This document shows, piece by piece, positions 9,245 through 18,565 of a stretch of 64,000 nucleotides of DNA. Under the pieces are notes generated by a model, which saw only the letters and a program-made list of their open reading frames with translations, was not told the DNA's origin and searched no databases. The stretch comes from Casp-actino8 sp044358015 (GTDB lineage Bacteria > Actinomycetota > Acidimicrobiia > Acidimicrobiales > Ilumatobacteraceae), in contig JBIKOO010000005.1 in NCBI GenBank assembly GCA_044358015.1, positions 13,925-77,924 on the forward strand, read 5' to 3'. Each line of letters begins with the position of its first letter. The first letter of the stretch is position 1. Both the position numbers and the translations under genes were made by a program.

Positions 9245-10017
9245 AGATCGCCACATGTTTGTTGTGCAAACTTCAACAGATGTTGCGCTCGCTCGACTGG
9301 ATCTGTGATCTCACGCAAGAACTTTGAACGAACTTCAAATGACAAGGGAACATTTGGAACTACCTGCAACAGTTCAACAATCGGCAGGGATCCTTCGCCT
9401 GGACACAAACGTCCATTGAGTGCTTCATCGAGCAACCCACCAAAGTCAGTTGGGCGTGCGGCTGGGGCATCACAAATTTGCAGATAAGGAAAGAGTTCAA
9501 GCGGCAATCCACTCACTTCATCAACCGATGAACCCGATCGTGACAAGTGCAAATTGTCAATGAGCACTCCCCCATTTGTTGCTCGTGAATTTTCAACAAT
9601 TTCGGCGGCCATCGACAGTGTGCTCAACGGGAAGATGGGCAAGAACTCACATACAACTTTGATTCCATGCGGACGAGCCATCTCGCAGACTTCTTGATAT
9701 CGAGCCGTTGTCCGTGATTGATCTTTCAATCGACTTGTAAACAAAATGTGTTGAGAACCTATTGCCGCGGCCGCTTCTATCAGTTGTGCAGCAAAATCAT
9801 TTCCATCTTCTGAAGGAATGATTGGCTCAATGTCTAAGGCAACAACTCCGGTGTCATCGAGGCGTTGGCGAACTTCACGCGACGTTGATTCAGTCCACGT
9901 TTTACCATCAAACCAAATACCAACTGCGGGCCAACCGGCATCGTGAGCAACTGTCACCATGTCGGCTGGCGCAACATCAAGTTGCACACCAGCAGCGAGC
10001 GAAAGTAAACGAGTCAT
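9241..10017 (-). CDS. Xylose-isomerase-like TIM-barrel protein (sugar phosphate isomerase/epimerase family)
   Basis: 258-residue protein matching the AP-endonuclease-2/xylose-isomerase-like barrel: GWPAVGIWFDG near the N-terminus, CEFLPIFPLS in the middle, VLIDNLHLSRSG (metal-ligand Asp/His region), QICDAPAARP and SFEVRSKFLRE at the C-terminus. The Glu, Asp-His, Asp and Glu ligands are in the expected order, so metal binding is likely. Members isomerise or epimerise sugars, inositols or hydroxypyruvate, and the substrate here is open. It follows the secreted hydrolase gene on the same strand with a 9-nt gap. Confidence 0.75.
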   Translation of the reverse strand: MTRLLSLAAGVQLDVAPADMVTVAHDAGWPAVGIWFDGKTWTESTSREVRQRLDDTGVVALDIEPIIPSEDGNDFAAQLIEAAAAIGSQHILFTSRLKDQSRTTARYQEVCEMARPHGIKVVCEFLPIFPLSTLSMAAEIVENSRATNGGVLIDNLHLSRSGSSVDEVSGLPLELFPYLQICDAPAARPTDFGGLLDEALNGRLCPGEGSLPIVELLQVVPNVPLSFEVRSKFLREITDPVERAQHLLKFAQQTCGDL

Positions 10018-10026
10018 CTAGCCTGA

Positions 10027-11637
10027 TCACCGCGTTGCGTAACTAGCACCAGCAGCCTTAATGTGCTCGGCGTCAACGGCAAGAATCGCACCACTTTCAA
10101 CGGCAGCGTCGGTTGCTGCATTCCATTTCGCAATGAAATCGTCCGCTGTTGGATACAAAGCCGAGAGCTCATCAGCGGTGAAGCTACGTGTCGTTCCGAA
10201 GAGGCCACAGAAACTTCCACCGTCTTGTCCGATACCGCTTAATGCTGCCAGCGGAACATCAACGTACGGTGTTCGAATCCCACCGAGGGCATTACCTTGA
10301 GCATCTAAGTTGAACCCAGTGAGATCGGCATTGTTCTCAAGCTTGGGCATTGACTTTGGTGCAATCCCAGTGAGCACCCACGTCTCAAGTGCTTGAATCG
10401 CTGAACGCAAAATGTAGGTATGTGGTCCAGCATTGATTGGCAAACCACATTCGATGATTCCCATGTACACCGATGACGGCGCACCAAACTGAGCGTCAAA
10501 CAAGCCCTGGGCTCCGTTACCGCTTCCGGTGTCTGAGTCGCCGATACCCAAACTGTACGCATCACCGTGAGCAGTGCCGGCCGCTTCCCAACCACGGAAG
10601 AAATCGGTGTCTGGCTGTTCGGCCTTGCGATAACCAAGGTTGGTTCCGACAACATCGGTTTCAGCCGAGAAGTTTAAGACCGGTCGCTTAAGATCGGTAC
10701 GAATCAGTGCGACCTCTGGGCCTTTCACATCTGATGGGTCGCCTGGGTCTGCGCAATTCGTCGCGCAGTACAAGTTTGCTGCTCGGGCTCCACGACTGTG
10801 CACGAGATAGCCGTTGTACACATCGTGAGTCGTTGCAACTGCATTGAGATACGCAGCCATACGGAACGCTGACTGTGATTCGCCCATGCCAATCACTGTT
10901 GTCGGCTCGAGGCCTCCGAGAATTGTGTCTGCCTGGTTCCAGACAGTCGCACCCGCTTGACTGAAAATGTCGTAGCTGTAGTTGTCACCCGGATGATTAA
11001 GGGTGCCGTATCGCTCGGGGTCGGCAATCTTTAATACTCGGAACTCGCCCATCCTGTTTCCACCACCTTCAACACCAACGCGCTGGGTTGAAACTCCAAC
11101 CCATACTGATCCTTGGCGGAGCATTTCAACCCATGACAATGACCATGTCGGGCCGGTGTCTAATCCTGCGGTGACGTTGAGCCATTCCACATATACCGTG
11201 CCGCTGAATTCGGAAGCGGTCACTGGACGTCGAACCAAGATTCGAGTCTTGTATTCAGCGGTGTCCTTGGGGGTGACGGTCCACATGCCGTCTTGCGACA
11301 GCGGTTCGGCAGATGTGTAACTGTTAGCAGTGCCACTGATGAAGAATTCTTCTTCGGTGTAACCAAAAGGCGCGCCGTCAAAGGTTGCTGTTCCGAAAAT
11401 CACTTGTCCGCCACCACCAGTGACGGGGCCTTCGACAGTCGTTTCTCCGACATCAGTCATTGCGACAGGTGCTAGAGCAAAAACAGTTGTCGTTGGCGCC
11501 TCGGTAGAGGGAGCTTCAGTATCGGCCACTGGAGCGGTCGAGTCGACAGTTGACGAATCGCTCGTTGAGTCGTCACTGGAACAACCAACTGCCGCCACAA
11601 CCAACATCGGAATAACAAAGAGTGCGCGAATTTTCAT
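10027..11637 (-). CDS. Secreted alpha/beta-hydrolase lipoprotein (Abhydrolase_10-like)
   Basis: About 536-residue exported lipoprotein. The signal sequence MKIRALFVIPMLVVAAVGC ends in a lipobox (AAVGC), followed by a Ser/Thr-rich linker. The frame is open to 11673, but the ATG at 11637 begins the signal peptide and is the obvious start. The body resembles large actinobacterial alpha/beta-hydrolase-domain proteins, with the nucleophile elbow GMGESQSAFRMAAY. The late AGPHTYILRSAIQALETWV region probably carries the His. Presumably an extracytoplasmic esterase; the substrate is unknown. It precedes the isomerase-like gene by 9 nt on the minus strand. Confidence 0.75.
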   Translation of the reverse strand: MKIRALFVIPMLVVAAVGCSSDDSTSDSSTVDSTAPVADTEAPSTEAPTTTVFALAPVAMTDVGETTVEGPVTGGGGQVIFGTATFDGAPFGYTEEEFFISGTANSYTSAEPLSQDGMWTVTPKDTAEYKTRILVRRPVTASEFSGTVYVEWLNVTAGLDTGPTWSLSWVEMLRQGSVWVGVSTQRVGVEGGGNRMGEFRVLKIADPERYGTLNHPGDNYSYDIFSQAGATVWNQADTILGGLEPTTVIGMGESQSAFRMAAYLNAVATTHDVYNGYLVHSRGARAANLYCATNCADPGDPSDVKGPEVALIRTDLKRPVLNFSAETDVVGTNLGYRKAEQPDTDFFRGWEAAGTAHGDAYSLGIGDSDTGSGNGAQGLFDAQFGAPSSVYMGIIECGLPINAGPHTYILRSAIQALETWVLTGIAPKSMPKLENNADLTGFNLDAQGNALGGIRTPYVDVPLAALSGIGQDGGSFCGLFGTTRSFTADELSALYPTADDFIAKWNAATDAAVESGAILAVDAEHIKAAGASYATR

Positions 11638-11767
11638 GATGATCCCCCGATCAATAAACAGTGATATTGACAATAGACCAACATCGCTGAATGTTCTAGT
11701 TGTGCCATCTGAAGACTCACTCTTTAGCCACGTAATTCCTAACCGCTTCTTACTTTGACTGATTACG

Positions 11768-11944
11768 GTGAGTGAGGTGGACCTCCCCGACCTACTGTGC
11801 CGCTTATTTCTCTTCGCCGGTGAAGTCGGAGTGAAAGATGGTTACAACACCATCAACTGGAACGCTGATGCGAAGTTGATTTGGGGTTCAAATCTGAATA
11901 CCAACAACACCATTTTGTGGCGTACACGTATCCCGCAACCGTGA
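11768..11944 (+). pseudogene. 58-codon coding remnant
   Basis: An open frame from GTG 11768 to TGA 11942-11944. Its second half reads like real protein (VKDGYNTINWNADAKLIWG, then a tail ending LWRTRIPQP), while the N-terminal third looks random. It has no Shine-Dalgarno and stands alone in a gene-poor stretch before the broken HNH gene, so it is best seen as the 3' remnant of a lost gene. Family not recognised. Confidence 0.3.
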
Positions 11945-12061
11945 TTCTGCCCCGTCATTACTTCGTTTATTTCTCCACAAATATTTTTGGAATTTGTTGT
12001 TTCCTGCGTTGACTTTGCAACACCCCTCCTGTATCTTTTGAACATACGTTCGTAGCGGTAA

Positions 12062-12640
12062 ATGTTACGATTTATCAATGAAATCAGGGGTATTTTGAAG
12101 TTTCTGTTCGAGTTCGGTGGTCCAGCCAAGGTTGAGATTCATGACATGACGATTGAGCAAGTTCGTACTCGTCTGTCCGAAGTTTCATCGTTGCAGGCCA
12201 AACTCGATGCCGAAAAACTTGCGTTGAATGCTCGCATGATTTCGTTGATGCACGACCCGCTCGCGCCAATGTTTGTGATTCCTGAGCGTGAACTTGTTGC
12301 TCATGGCGGTCTCACTTCGCGTGAAGCTCGAGAAGTTGTTTCACGTGGATTAGTCACTGAGGCAGCTCCTGAAATGGGTGCAGTATTGGCGTCTGGTGAC
12401 ACGACTGCAGCGCATGTTGACGCATTAGGTCGTGGTTTGAAGATTGCCGGGGCTGAACGTGACGCGTTCTTGTCGCACCTACCGGAGCTTGTTGAAGCGT
12501 CAACCACAATGACCGCTTCGCAGTTTGATCAGTTAGTGAAAGAAACCGCGAAATCTGTTGTTGCTGACGATGGCCTATCTACCTTTGAGCGCCAGAAGCG
12601 TGAGTCGTTTGTGATGGCTGGTTCAACCCAGTTGGTGTGA
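12062..12640 (+). pseudogene. DUF222 N-terminal half of a broken HNH-endonuclease-type gene
   Basis: The 192 codons match the helical N-terminal part of actinobacterial DUF222/13E12-repeat proteins: EIHDMTIEQVRTRLSEVSSL, then VAHGGLTSREAREVVSRG, SGDTTAAHVDALGRGL and VVADDGLSTFERQKRES. The reading frame then stops at 12638-12640, well before the usual barrel-like middle and the HNH nuclease end. The matching HNH C-terminus lies 350 bp downstream on the same strand, so this is one gene broken by an indel or rearrangement. The likely start is inside the frame, around the ATG of MTIEQVRTR. Confidence 0.75.
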
Positions 12641-12988
12641 GGCTCGTCGCCTGCTCGTCGCTCTCCAACCGGATACCGCCGATTTGGTTGTCAGAGAGTC
12701 GGTAGTGCAGGCATCCGATGTTGTCGACCAACGACAGGCTGCGCCCCACACCCGGCGTCGTTAAGAACCGGCCATCCCAACGAAGAGAGAAAAAGTCGTC
12801 TCACGAGTCTGGTGGTGGTGGTGAATTGATGTTGGGATGCGCAGCTGGTCGTGGGTGATGAACGTTGACTGAGCCCAAAACACAGACTCAACACAGAGCA
12901 ATGGTGCGTGGGCGACGTCAGTGAATCAACCACGAGCCAGCGACGAGCGTCCCAACACACCGACAACACGACACAGATTGATGGGTGA
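12641..12988 (+). other. Degraded middle of the DUF222-HNH gene
   Basis: No open frame of useful length. Contains the first copy of a 39-bp direct repeat (12918-12956). The in-frame TGA just before the HNH fragment is at 12986-12988. The sequence probably represents scrambled central coding sequence of the neighbouring pseudogene. Confidence 0.4.
12918..12956 (+). repeat. 39-bp direct repeat, copy A
   Basis: Begins TCAGTGAATCAACCACGAGC and ends GAGCGTCCCAAC. Copy B at 13359-13397 matches at 37 of 39 positions. The pair brackets the HNH fragment and the variant hairpin. Confidence 0.8.
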
Positions 12989-13273
12989 TCAGTCCCGATT
13001 GATGTGGGCCGATCAAAACGATTAGCGACAGTGCACCAACGAAGAGCACTCGAAGCGATACATCCAACATGTGCGATCCCGGATTGTGAAGTGATTTTCG
13101 ATCACTGCAACGTGCACCACATCGACTATTGGGCCATATCTGATTCTGGAGGCGGTGGATCAACCGATCTCAACAACATGGTCCCGTTATGTTCACGGCA
13201 TCACCATGCCGCCCACGAAGGCGGCTGGAAACTCAAACTCAATCCCGAAACCCGAGGGCTCACCTTCACCTAG
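12989..13273 (+). pseudogene. HNH C-terminal half of the broken DUF222-HNH gene
   Basis: Open from 12989, directly after a TGA, to the TAG at 13271-13273. The sequence VPIDVGRSKRLATVHQRRAL already belongs to the family before the GTG at 13004, so the fragment has no genuine start. The HNH finger is complete: CAIPDC, then FDHCNVHHIDYW, then NNMVPLCSRHHHAAHEGGW. In intact relatives this follows the DUF222 region directly. The nuclease motif is well preserved, so decay is probably recent, but independent expression is doubtful. Confidence 0.8.
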
Positions 13274-13282
13274 TTGAAATTT

Positions 13283-13345
13283 CTTGGTGAAACTGGTGGC
13301 AGAAAATGACGGAAAAGCCCTCATTTCTGCCACCAGAAAAACCAA
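13283..13345. repeat. Variant hairpin repeat after the HNH fragment
   Basis: CTGGTGGCAGAAAATGA pairs with TCATTTCTGCCACCAG around an 11-nt loop, with outer CTTGGT/ACCAAG arms. It resembles the ~55-bp hairpin family in the CTGGTG...CACCAG core but has a different inner stem. It follows the HNH stop by 10 nt and could serve as its terminator. Confidence 0.6.
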
Positions 13346-13358
13346 GGCGGGGCTTGAT

Positions 13359-13397
13359 TCAGTGAGTCGACCACGAGCCAGCGACGAGCGTCCCAAC
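13359..13397 (+). repeat. 39-bp direct repeat, copy B
   Basis: Near-identical to 12918-12956 (two A/G differences). Immediately followed by a 12-bp tandem duplication (AACTGGTGGCGA at 13395-13406 and again at 13407-13418). Confidence 0.8.
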
Positions 13398-13433
13398 TGG
13401 TGGCGAAACTGGTGGCGAAACCGGCGACAGTAA

Positions 13434-13482
13434 CTGGTGCAGAATCGTTGCGTATTTCGCAAAAATTCTGCACCAGAATCAC
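13434..13482. repeat. Hairpin repeat copy 2
   Basis: Core CTGGTGCAGAAT pairs with ATTCTGCACCAG; inner GTTGCG/CGCAA pairing and the outer GAATCAC half on the right side match copy 1, while the left outer arm is lost. This is the one canonical copy located upstream of a co-oriented gene (the Rieske oxygenase) rather than between convergent genes. Confidence 0.7.
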
Positions 13483-13626
13483 AAAGACAACCCCAGTTAT
13501 TTACCGAGAGTAACTCGGCAGGCACGCTGGGACTTTGGTCCCTGTTGACGGCCGGTTTTTGCTTCCAATCTTGAGACATCACCACGCACATTTGTCCAGC
13601 GTTCGTGGTCAGTTGAAGGAGCGAGC

Positions 13627-15186
13627 ATGACCGAGACATTGAACGGCACCCATCGATCACGAGGCGCGACCTATCAAGAAATTCTTGATCACGACAGTCA
13701 CCCCGTCCGCCCCATCTTGCGCGTTGATTCTCCGATGGAACCAGGCCCGACTCTCGTTCCGGTTGAACGGTACTTTTCACAAGAATTCCACGACCTTGAA
13801 GTTGAGAAAGTCTGGAAGCGTATTTGGCAGATGGCCTGCCACGAAGATGATATTCCCGATGTTGGCGATTACTTGGTCTACGACATTGCGCATTTGTCAT
13901 TCATCGTTTTACGGAACGGACCCGACTCTTTCAAAGCGTTTCATAATGCCTGTCTTCACCGCGGCAAATTGTTGCGTGAAGAAAATGGCAAGTGGGCGCG
14001 CGAACTTCGATGCTCATTTCATGGCTGGAGTTGGAACCTTGATGGTTCGCTCAAAGAGATTCCCTGCAAATGGGATTTTCAATATCCGCAAGCCGACGAT
14101 GCATGTCTGTCACTCCCTGAAGTCAAGGTCGGACGCTGGGGCGGATTCATTTTCATTAACCCTGACACCGCAGCCGAACCACTCGAAGATTTCATCGGCA
14201 ACTTATCTGATCACTTCACATTGCTTCCTTATGAAAAGCGCTACAAGTCAGCGCACGTCGCAAAGATTTTGCGTTGCAACTGGAAAGTCGCTCAAGAAGC
14301 TTTCTCCGAGGCCTACCACGTCATAGCAACGCACCCTCAAATCCTCGGTGGTATCGGCGACAGCAACACGAAGTACGACGTCTTCGGCAACTATTCGCGA
14401 GCAATTTCGCCACAAGGCTTTGCGAGCCCGCACTTGCAAGGTATGCCCGAGTTTCCATCGGTTGAAGGCGTTGGTTTGTACACCAAACTTCGCCACCCAT
14501 TGAGCGGTGCAATCTACGAGCGACATGAAGATGGCTATGTTCATGTCACCGCCGTCGATGGACGTGCAGGTCGCTTCACCGATAGTGGTCATCGTGTTGA
14601 CGGCACACTTGGTCAGGTTGATCCCAACATGTGCGATTGGATCGGTGGCAAGCAACTTCCCGATTACGAAAACGCACCATTGCCACCATGGTTGAACGGC
14701 GATGTCCCCGAATATTCAGCACTACGCAAGATGGTGGGCGACCTTGGCCGTCAACGTTTACGCCCGTTTATTGGCGATGACGTCGAACAAGTGAGTGACG
14801 CCGAATTTACTGATTCGATTTATCTCACACTCTTCCCCAATATGCATCCGTGGGGTTCGTTTAACCAGATCGTCTATCGCTTCCGCCCGTATGGCGATGA
14901 TCCCAACATGTGCATTCATGAATGCATGTTCTTCTCCCCTCGCCCACCTACCGAAGAGCAGCCGGCCGCTGCACCCGTTCATTGGCTCGGCATTGACGAC
15001 GATTGGACCGATGCTCCCGAACTTGGCATGTTGGCCAAAGTGTTTAATCAAGACGTTCACAACATGCCCTTCGTGCAAGCAGGACTGAAAACGATGAAGC
15101 AGCCGTACGTAATGTTTGGTGAGTACGGAGAATCAAAGATTCGCCATTTCCACAAGCTGTTACAGCAGTGGATTGACAAGCCGTAG
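13627..15186 (+). CDS. Rieske non-haem iron oxygenase, large (alpha) subunit
   Basis: 519-residue aromatic-ring-hydroxylating oxygenase alpha subunit. The Rieske [2Fe-2S] ligands are intact: CLHRG (Cys/His near 109-111) and CSFHGWSWNLDG (Cys/His near 129-132). The catalytic mononuclear iron site is seen in EAFSEAYHVIATHPQI (two His), with the third ligand Asp/Glu expected in the C-terminal third. It needs a separate reductase, and no beta subunit or ferredoxin gene adjoins it, so it may be a homomultimeric type. It is followed by an HsaA-like flavoprotein gene 77 nt downstream, suggesting an oxidative pathway for aromatic or terpenoid compounds. The ATG has a Shine-Dalgarno (AAGGAG) at the right spacing. 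Confidence 0.92.
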   Translation: MTETLNGTHRSRGATYQEILDHDSHPVRPILRVDSPMEPGPTLVPVERYFSQEFHDLEVEKVWKRIWQMACHEDDIPDVGDYLVYDIAHLSFIVLRNGPDSFKAFHNACLHRGKLLREENGKWARELRCSFHGWSWNLDGSLKEIPCKWDFQYPQADDACLSLPEVKVGRWGGFIFINPDTAAEPLEDFIGNLSDHFTLLPYEKRYKSAHVAKILRCNWKVAQEAFSEAYHVIATHPQILGGIGDSNTKYDVFGNYSRAISPQGFASPHLQGMPEFPSVEGVGLYTKLRHPLSGAIYERHEDGYVHVTAVDGRAGRFTDSGHRVDGTLGQVDPNMCDWIGGKQLPDYENAPLPPWLNGDVPEYSALRKMVGDLGRQRLRPFIGDDVEQVSDAEFTDSIYLTLFPNMHPWGSFNQIVYRFRPYGDDPNMCIHECMFFSPRPPTEEQPAAAPVHWLGIDDDWTDAPELGMLAKVFNQDVHNMPFVQAGLKTMKQPYVMFGEYGESKIRHFHKLLQQWIDKP

Positions 15187-15263
15187 ATTTCGCAAAACAT
15201 ACAAGTAACAAACCACTAATTTACTAAACAACTCACCAAGAAATTGAGCACCCGGAGAACAAC

Positions 15264-16511
15264 ATGAGCATCGCCGAACCCATTGCACTCAATGACGCGA
15301 AGAAATACGGCACGACCCCGCTTGATCGGGTGAAGACTCTCACTGATGTCATTCGTGCCGGTGGTGACAAGGCCCAAGAGTTACGCCATGTTCCAAAAGA
15401 AACTATTGATGCGCTCATTGATGCTGGACTTTTCCGCTTCACACTTCCCACCGAAGTCGGTGGTGAAAACGCATCAGTTCGCGAAACCATCGAAGTGCTA
15501 GAAGCAATTTCGGCTATTGATGCATCGGTCGGATGGAACGTCATGCTTGGGTCAGAAATCAACGCCATGGCCGTTGGCGGAATGGATCCCGAACTCACCA
15601 AAGAGGTCTACATCGACAATCCACGTGTTGTGATGTGTGGTGGCGGAGGGCCCGGCTCGGCTTTTGGTCGTGCAGTTGCTCAACCCGACGGAAGCTTTAA
15701 GGTGTGGGGTCAATCAACTTTCATTAGTGGATGCCACAACTCTGAATGGTGCTTCATGCCCGCACCCATTTTTGATGGTGATCAAATCCGTTTAGTCAAT
15801 GGTGCACCCGTCGTTCGCACTTGGTTTTTGCATCGCAGTCAGTGGGACATCGTCGATACATGGGATATGGCTGGTCTTCGCGGCTCAGGTAGTCATGATG
15901 TGAAAGCCGATGGTGCACATGTTCCGGCACGTTTCGCCAATGTTCAACTCACCGAGTTTCCGGCACGCTACCCCAACCCCGTGTACCGCATTCCTGTTCC
16001 GTTGCGACTCGCGTACAACAAAGCAGCGATCAGCACCGGCATTGCTCGCGGTGCCTTAGATGCCTTCATCGAATTAGCAAACCAAAAGAAACCGTTGCTG
16101 TCGGCGAGCCTGATGAAAGATAAGCCCGGCGTGCACATGATGGTCGGAGAAAATGAGGCGAAGCTTCGCGCTGCTCGCGCTTACATGTTCGCCGCGATGG
16201 ATCGCGTTGAATACGAACTCAGTAACGGATACGACCTACCTTCGGCTGAAGCGACACAAGATGCTCGCTTGGCATGCGTCTACGCCGCCGACACATCGCG
16301 CCATATCGTCGACGAAGTACACACCATGGCTGGCACGAGTGCTTTACGCATGGATAGTCCGCTCGAGCGCAAGCTTCGTGACGCGCATGGCGCGGCCTCA
16401 CATCGCTGGGTCTCCCGCCCGTTATACGGAGACATTGGCCGTATCTTCTTGGGCGATGAGCCAGTGGGAGAATTCGCGGGTGGCACTGCCGGGCCTGTTC
16501 TTGGCGGCTAG
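15264..16511 (+). CDS. Acyl-CoA-dehydrogenase-fold flavoprotein (HsaA-like monooxygenase family)
   Basis: 415-residue protein of the acyl-CoA dehydrogenase fold. Its C-terminal domain is of the acyl-CoA_dh_2 type used by two-component flavin monooxygenases such as HsaA and by dibenzothiophene-desulfurising DszC. Visible family features are ELRHVPKETIDALIDAGLFR at the N-terminus, WDMAGLRGSGSHDV in the beta domain, and HTMAGTSALRMDSPLERKLR with the DAHGAASH segment at the C-terminus. It probably hydroxylates a substrate using FMNH2 or FADH2 from a separate reductase. It follows the Rieske gene on the same strand. The exact substrate is not inferable. Confidence 0.85.
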   Translation: MSIAEPIALNDAKKYGTTPLDRVKTLTDVIRAGGDKAQELRHVPKETIDALIDAGLFRFTLPTEVGGENASVRETIEVLEAISAIDASVGWNVMLGSEINAMAVGGMDPELTKEVYIDNPRVVMCGGGGPGSAFGRAVAQPDGSFKVWGQSTFISGCHNSEWCFMPAPIFDGDQIRLVNGAPVVRTWFLHRSQWDIVDTWDMAGLRGSGSHDVKADGAHVPARFANVQLTEFPARYPNPVYRIPVPLRLAYNKAAISTGIARGALDAFIELANQKKPLLSASLMKDKPGVHMMVGENEAKLRAARAYMFAAMDRVEYELSNGYDLPSAEATQDARLACVYAADTSRHIVDEVHTMAGTSALRMDSPLERKLRDAHGAASHRWVSRPLYGDIGRIFLGDEPVGEFAGGTAGPVLGG

Positions 16512-16577
16512 TCGCACTGATTTTCCTTGGGTGCGTTTGACTGAAGAGTAGGGTGTTTGTATCCCGAGGAGAGCCCA

Positions 16578-18488
16578 ATGAGTACCCCCGATTACAGTTC
16601 CAAGCCAGCATCTGACCACACGCGTGCGCTTAACGCTTCGGCCGCCAGTCCCTTAGATCCTGAAGACTTCACGCGTGCTCAACGCGGTTTCATCGCTTCA
16701 CTTGAAGACACCAAAATCACCGATGCCCTTGGCCGTCAGGCCGGCGACATTGGACGTTACGACTTCTTACAAGGTGACGCCCCCGACACGGTTCACCCCA
16801 ACTTGTGGCGCCATGCCAAACTCAATGTCAATCACGGACTCTTCGAGGTCACTGAAGGCGTGTGGCAAGTTCGTGGTTACGACATTTCAAATATCACGTT
16901 CATCAAGAGCAACACCGGCTGGATTGTTGTTGACCCGCTCACCGTTGAAGCCACCGCCCGAGCTAGCTATGAATTGATTACCAAGCATCTTGGTCACCGC
17001 CCAGTTGTTGCCGTTATCTATACGCACTCACATGGCGACCACTTCGGTGGCGTATTGGGCGTAACGTCACAGGCCGAAGTTGATGCAGGAAAATGTCAGG
17101 TGATCGCACCGGTCGGTTTCTTGCACGAAGTTGTTGGTGAAAATGTCATCGCTGGCCCCGCAATGGGACGTCGTGCTCTCTATCAATTCGGACCGTTGCT
17201 TCCGCCAGGCCCGCAAGGCCATGTTGACTGCGGACTCGGTAACGCTCTACCGATCGGGCCCAATACTCTCATCGCCCCAAATCGCGATATCACTTTCACT
17301 GGTGAAGAAATGCTTATTGATGGCGTGCGCGTGGTGTACCAACTCACTCCCGAAACTGAAGCGCCTGCCGAAATGAACTTCTTCTTTCCCGACTTTGATG
17401 CACTGTGCATGGCCGAAAACTGTTCGCACACGATGCACAACCTGATTCCGATTCGTGGAGCACTCGTTCGCAACTCATTGCGTTGGTCGAAGTACATCAA
17501 TGAAGCAATCGAGTTGTTCGGCGCAAAAACCAAAGTGTTATTCACGTCGCACAACTGGCCACGTTGGGGCCAAGAAGATGCTGTTGAGTTTTTGGGACTG
17601 CAACGCGACTTGTACAAGTGGATGCATGACCAAACGATGCGTCTTGCCAACCAAGGACTTGTTCCCACCGAAATTGCGAGCACCCTGAAGTTGCCCGATG
17701 ATTTCTTGGCGCAAGAACATACGCATGGTTATTACGGCGATCTCGTTCATAACAGCAAGGCTGTGTATCAGCGTTACCTCAGTTGGTATGATGGCAACCC
17801 AGCAAATCTCAATAAGTTGCCACCAGTTGAAGTTGGTCAACGGTATGTGGCATTAGCTGGTGGAGCCGACAAAGTGATTGCTGCTGGGCGCGAGGCTCTG
17901 GCCAGCGGCGACTATCGCTGGGGCGCCGAATTGGTGAACCATTTAGTGTTTGCCGATCCAACCAACACTGAGGCCCGAGCACTGCAGGCCGATCTTCTTG
18001 AACAGCTCGGATACCAAAGCGAATCATCAACTTTCCGCAATGCATATTTAATGGGCGCTCAAGAATTACGCCACGGCACACCCAATTTGCCCGCCAGCCC
18101 AGCACGTGCTCGCGGCATTTTGGTGGCGATGACCGTTGAACAAATCTTTGACACGATTTCTGTGCGATTGAAGAGCGAAGAAGTCGGAGGGCTGTCGCTC
18201 AAACTCAACTGGACCTTCCCCGACATGGCCGGCACCGCAGATGAGAAATGGGTTCTCGCGCTGTCACACCGCACTCTGTACGGCGTACAGGGTCGTCATG
18301 ACACCGAAGCGGTTGCGTCAATATCGATCAACCGTTCGTTGTTAATCGACATCTTGACGCAGCAAACAACGTTTGTTGATCAAATCACTGCCAGCAATAT
18401 CACTCTTGACGGAGACGGCGCGGCCCTGCTCAACATCTTTGGCAATATCGATACCAATGCCCCAGGATTCGCCATCGTCGAACCGTAA
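16578..18488 (+). CDS. Alkyl/aryl-sulfatase (SdsA1-like, metallo-beta-lactamase fold)
   Basis: Type III sulfatase of 636 residues that cleaves primary or secondary alkyl sulfate esters to an alcohol and sulfate. The Zn-binding motif THSHGDHFGGV (about residue 149), MAENCSHTMHN and the later TSHNWPRWG supply metal ligands. A dimerisation domain with helical repeats follows, and the final ~125 residues form an SCP2-like domain. A TTG upstream (16557) is possible in frame, but GAGGAGAG at 16566-16573 fixes ATG 16578 as the start. No signal peptide is visible, so it is probably cytoplasmic. The aldehyde dehydrogenase that follows could oxidise an alcohol's aldehyde further. Confidence 0.92.
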   Translation: MSTPDYSSKPASDHTRALNASAASPLDPEDFTRAQRGFIASLEDTKITDALGRQAGDIGRYDFLQGDAPDTVHPNLWRHAKLNVNHGLFEVTEGVWQVRGYDISNITFIKSNTGWIVVDPLTVEATARASYELITKHLGHRPVVAVIYTHSHGDHFGGVLGVTSQAEVDAGKCQVIAPVGFLHEVVGENVIAGPAMGRRALYQFGPLLPPGPQGHVDCGLGNALPIGPNTLIAPNRDITFTGEEMLIDGVRVVYQLTPETEAPAEMNFFFPDFDALCMAENCSHTMHNLIPIRGALVRNSLRWSKYINEAIELFGAKTKVLFTSHNWPRWGQEDAVEFLGLQRDLYKWMHDQTMRLANQGLVPTEIASTLKLPDDFLAQEHTHGYYGDLVHNSKAVYQRYLSWYDGNPANLNKLPPVEVGQRYVALAGGADKVIAAGREALASGDYRWGAELVNHLVFADPTNTEARALQADLLEQLGYQSESSTFRNAYLMGAQELRHGTPNLPASPARARGILVAMTVEQIFDTISVRLKSEEVGGLSLKLNWTFPDMAGTADEKWVLALSHRTLYGVQGRHDTEAVASISINRSLLIDILTQQTTFVDQITASNITLDGDGAALLNIFGNIDTNAPGFAIVEP

Positions 18489-18494
18489 ACGCTT

Positions 18495-18549
18495 GTGATT
18501 CTGGTGTTGTTTTAGTTGGTAATACCCATAAAAACGACACCAGTTTCAC
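18495..18549. repeat. Hairpin repeat variant between alkylsulfatase and aldehyde dehydrogenase
   Basis: Outer ends GTGATTCTGGTGTTG and CGACACCAGTTTCAC pair, but the inner stem and loop differ from the canonical family. Located between two co-oriented genes 6 nt after a TAA and 17 nt before the next ATG, so it would partly insulate the downstream gene. Confidence 0.65.
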
Positions 18550-18565
18550 GATTGAATAGGTGACT

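Noticed and set aside
10240..10290. A GTTCGAATCCC-like sequence resembling a tRNA T-arm
   Set aside because: It lies inside the secreted hydrolase coding sequence and no acceptor stem or anticodon arm can be drawn.
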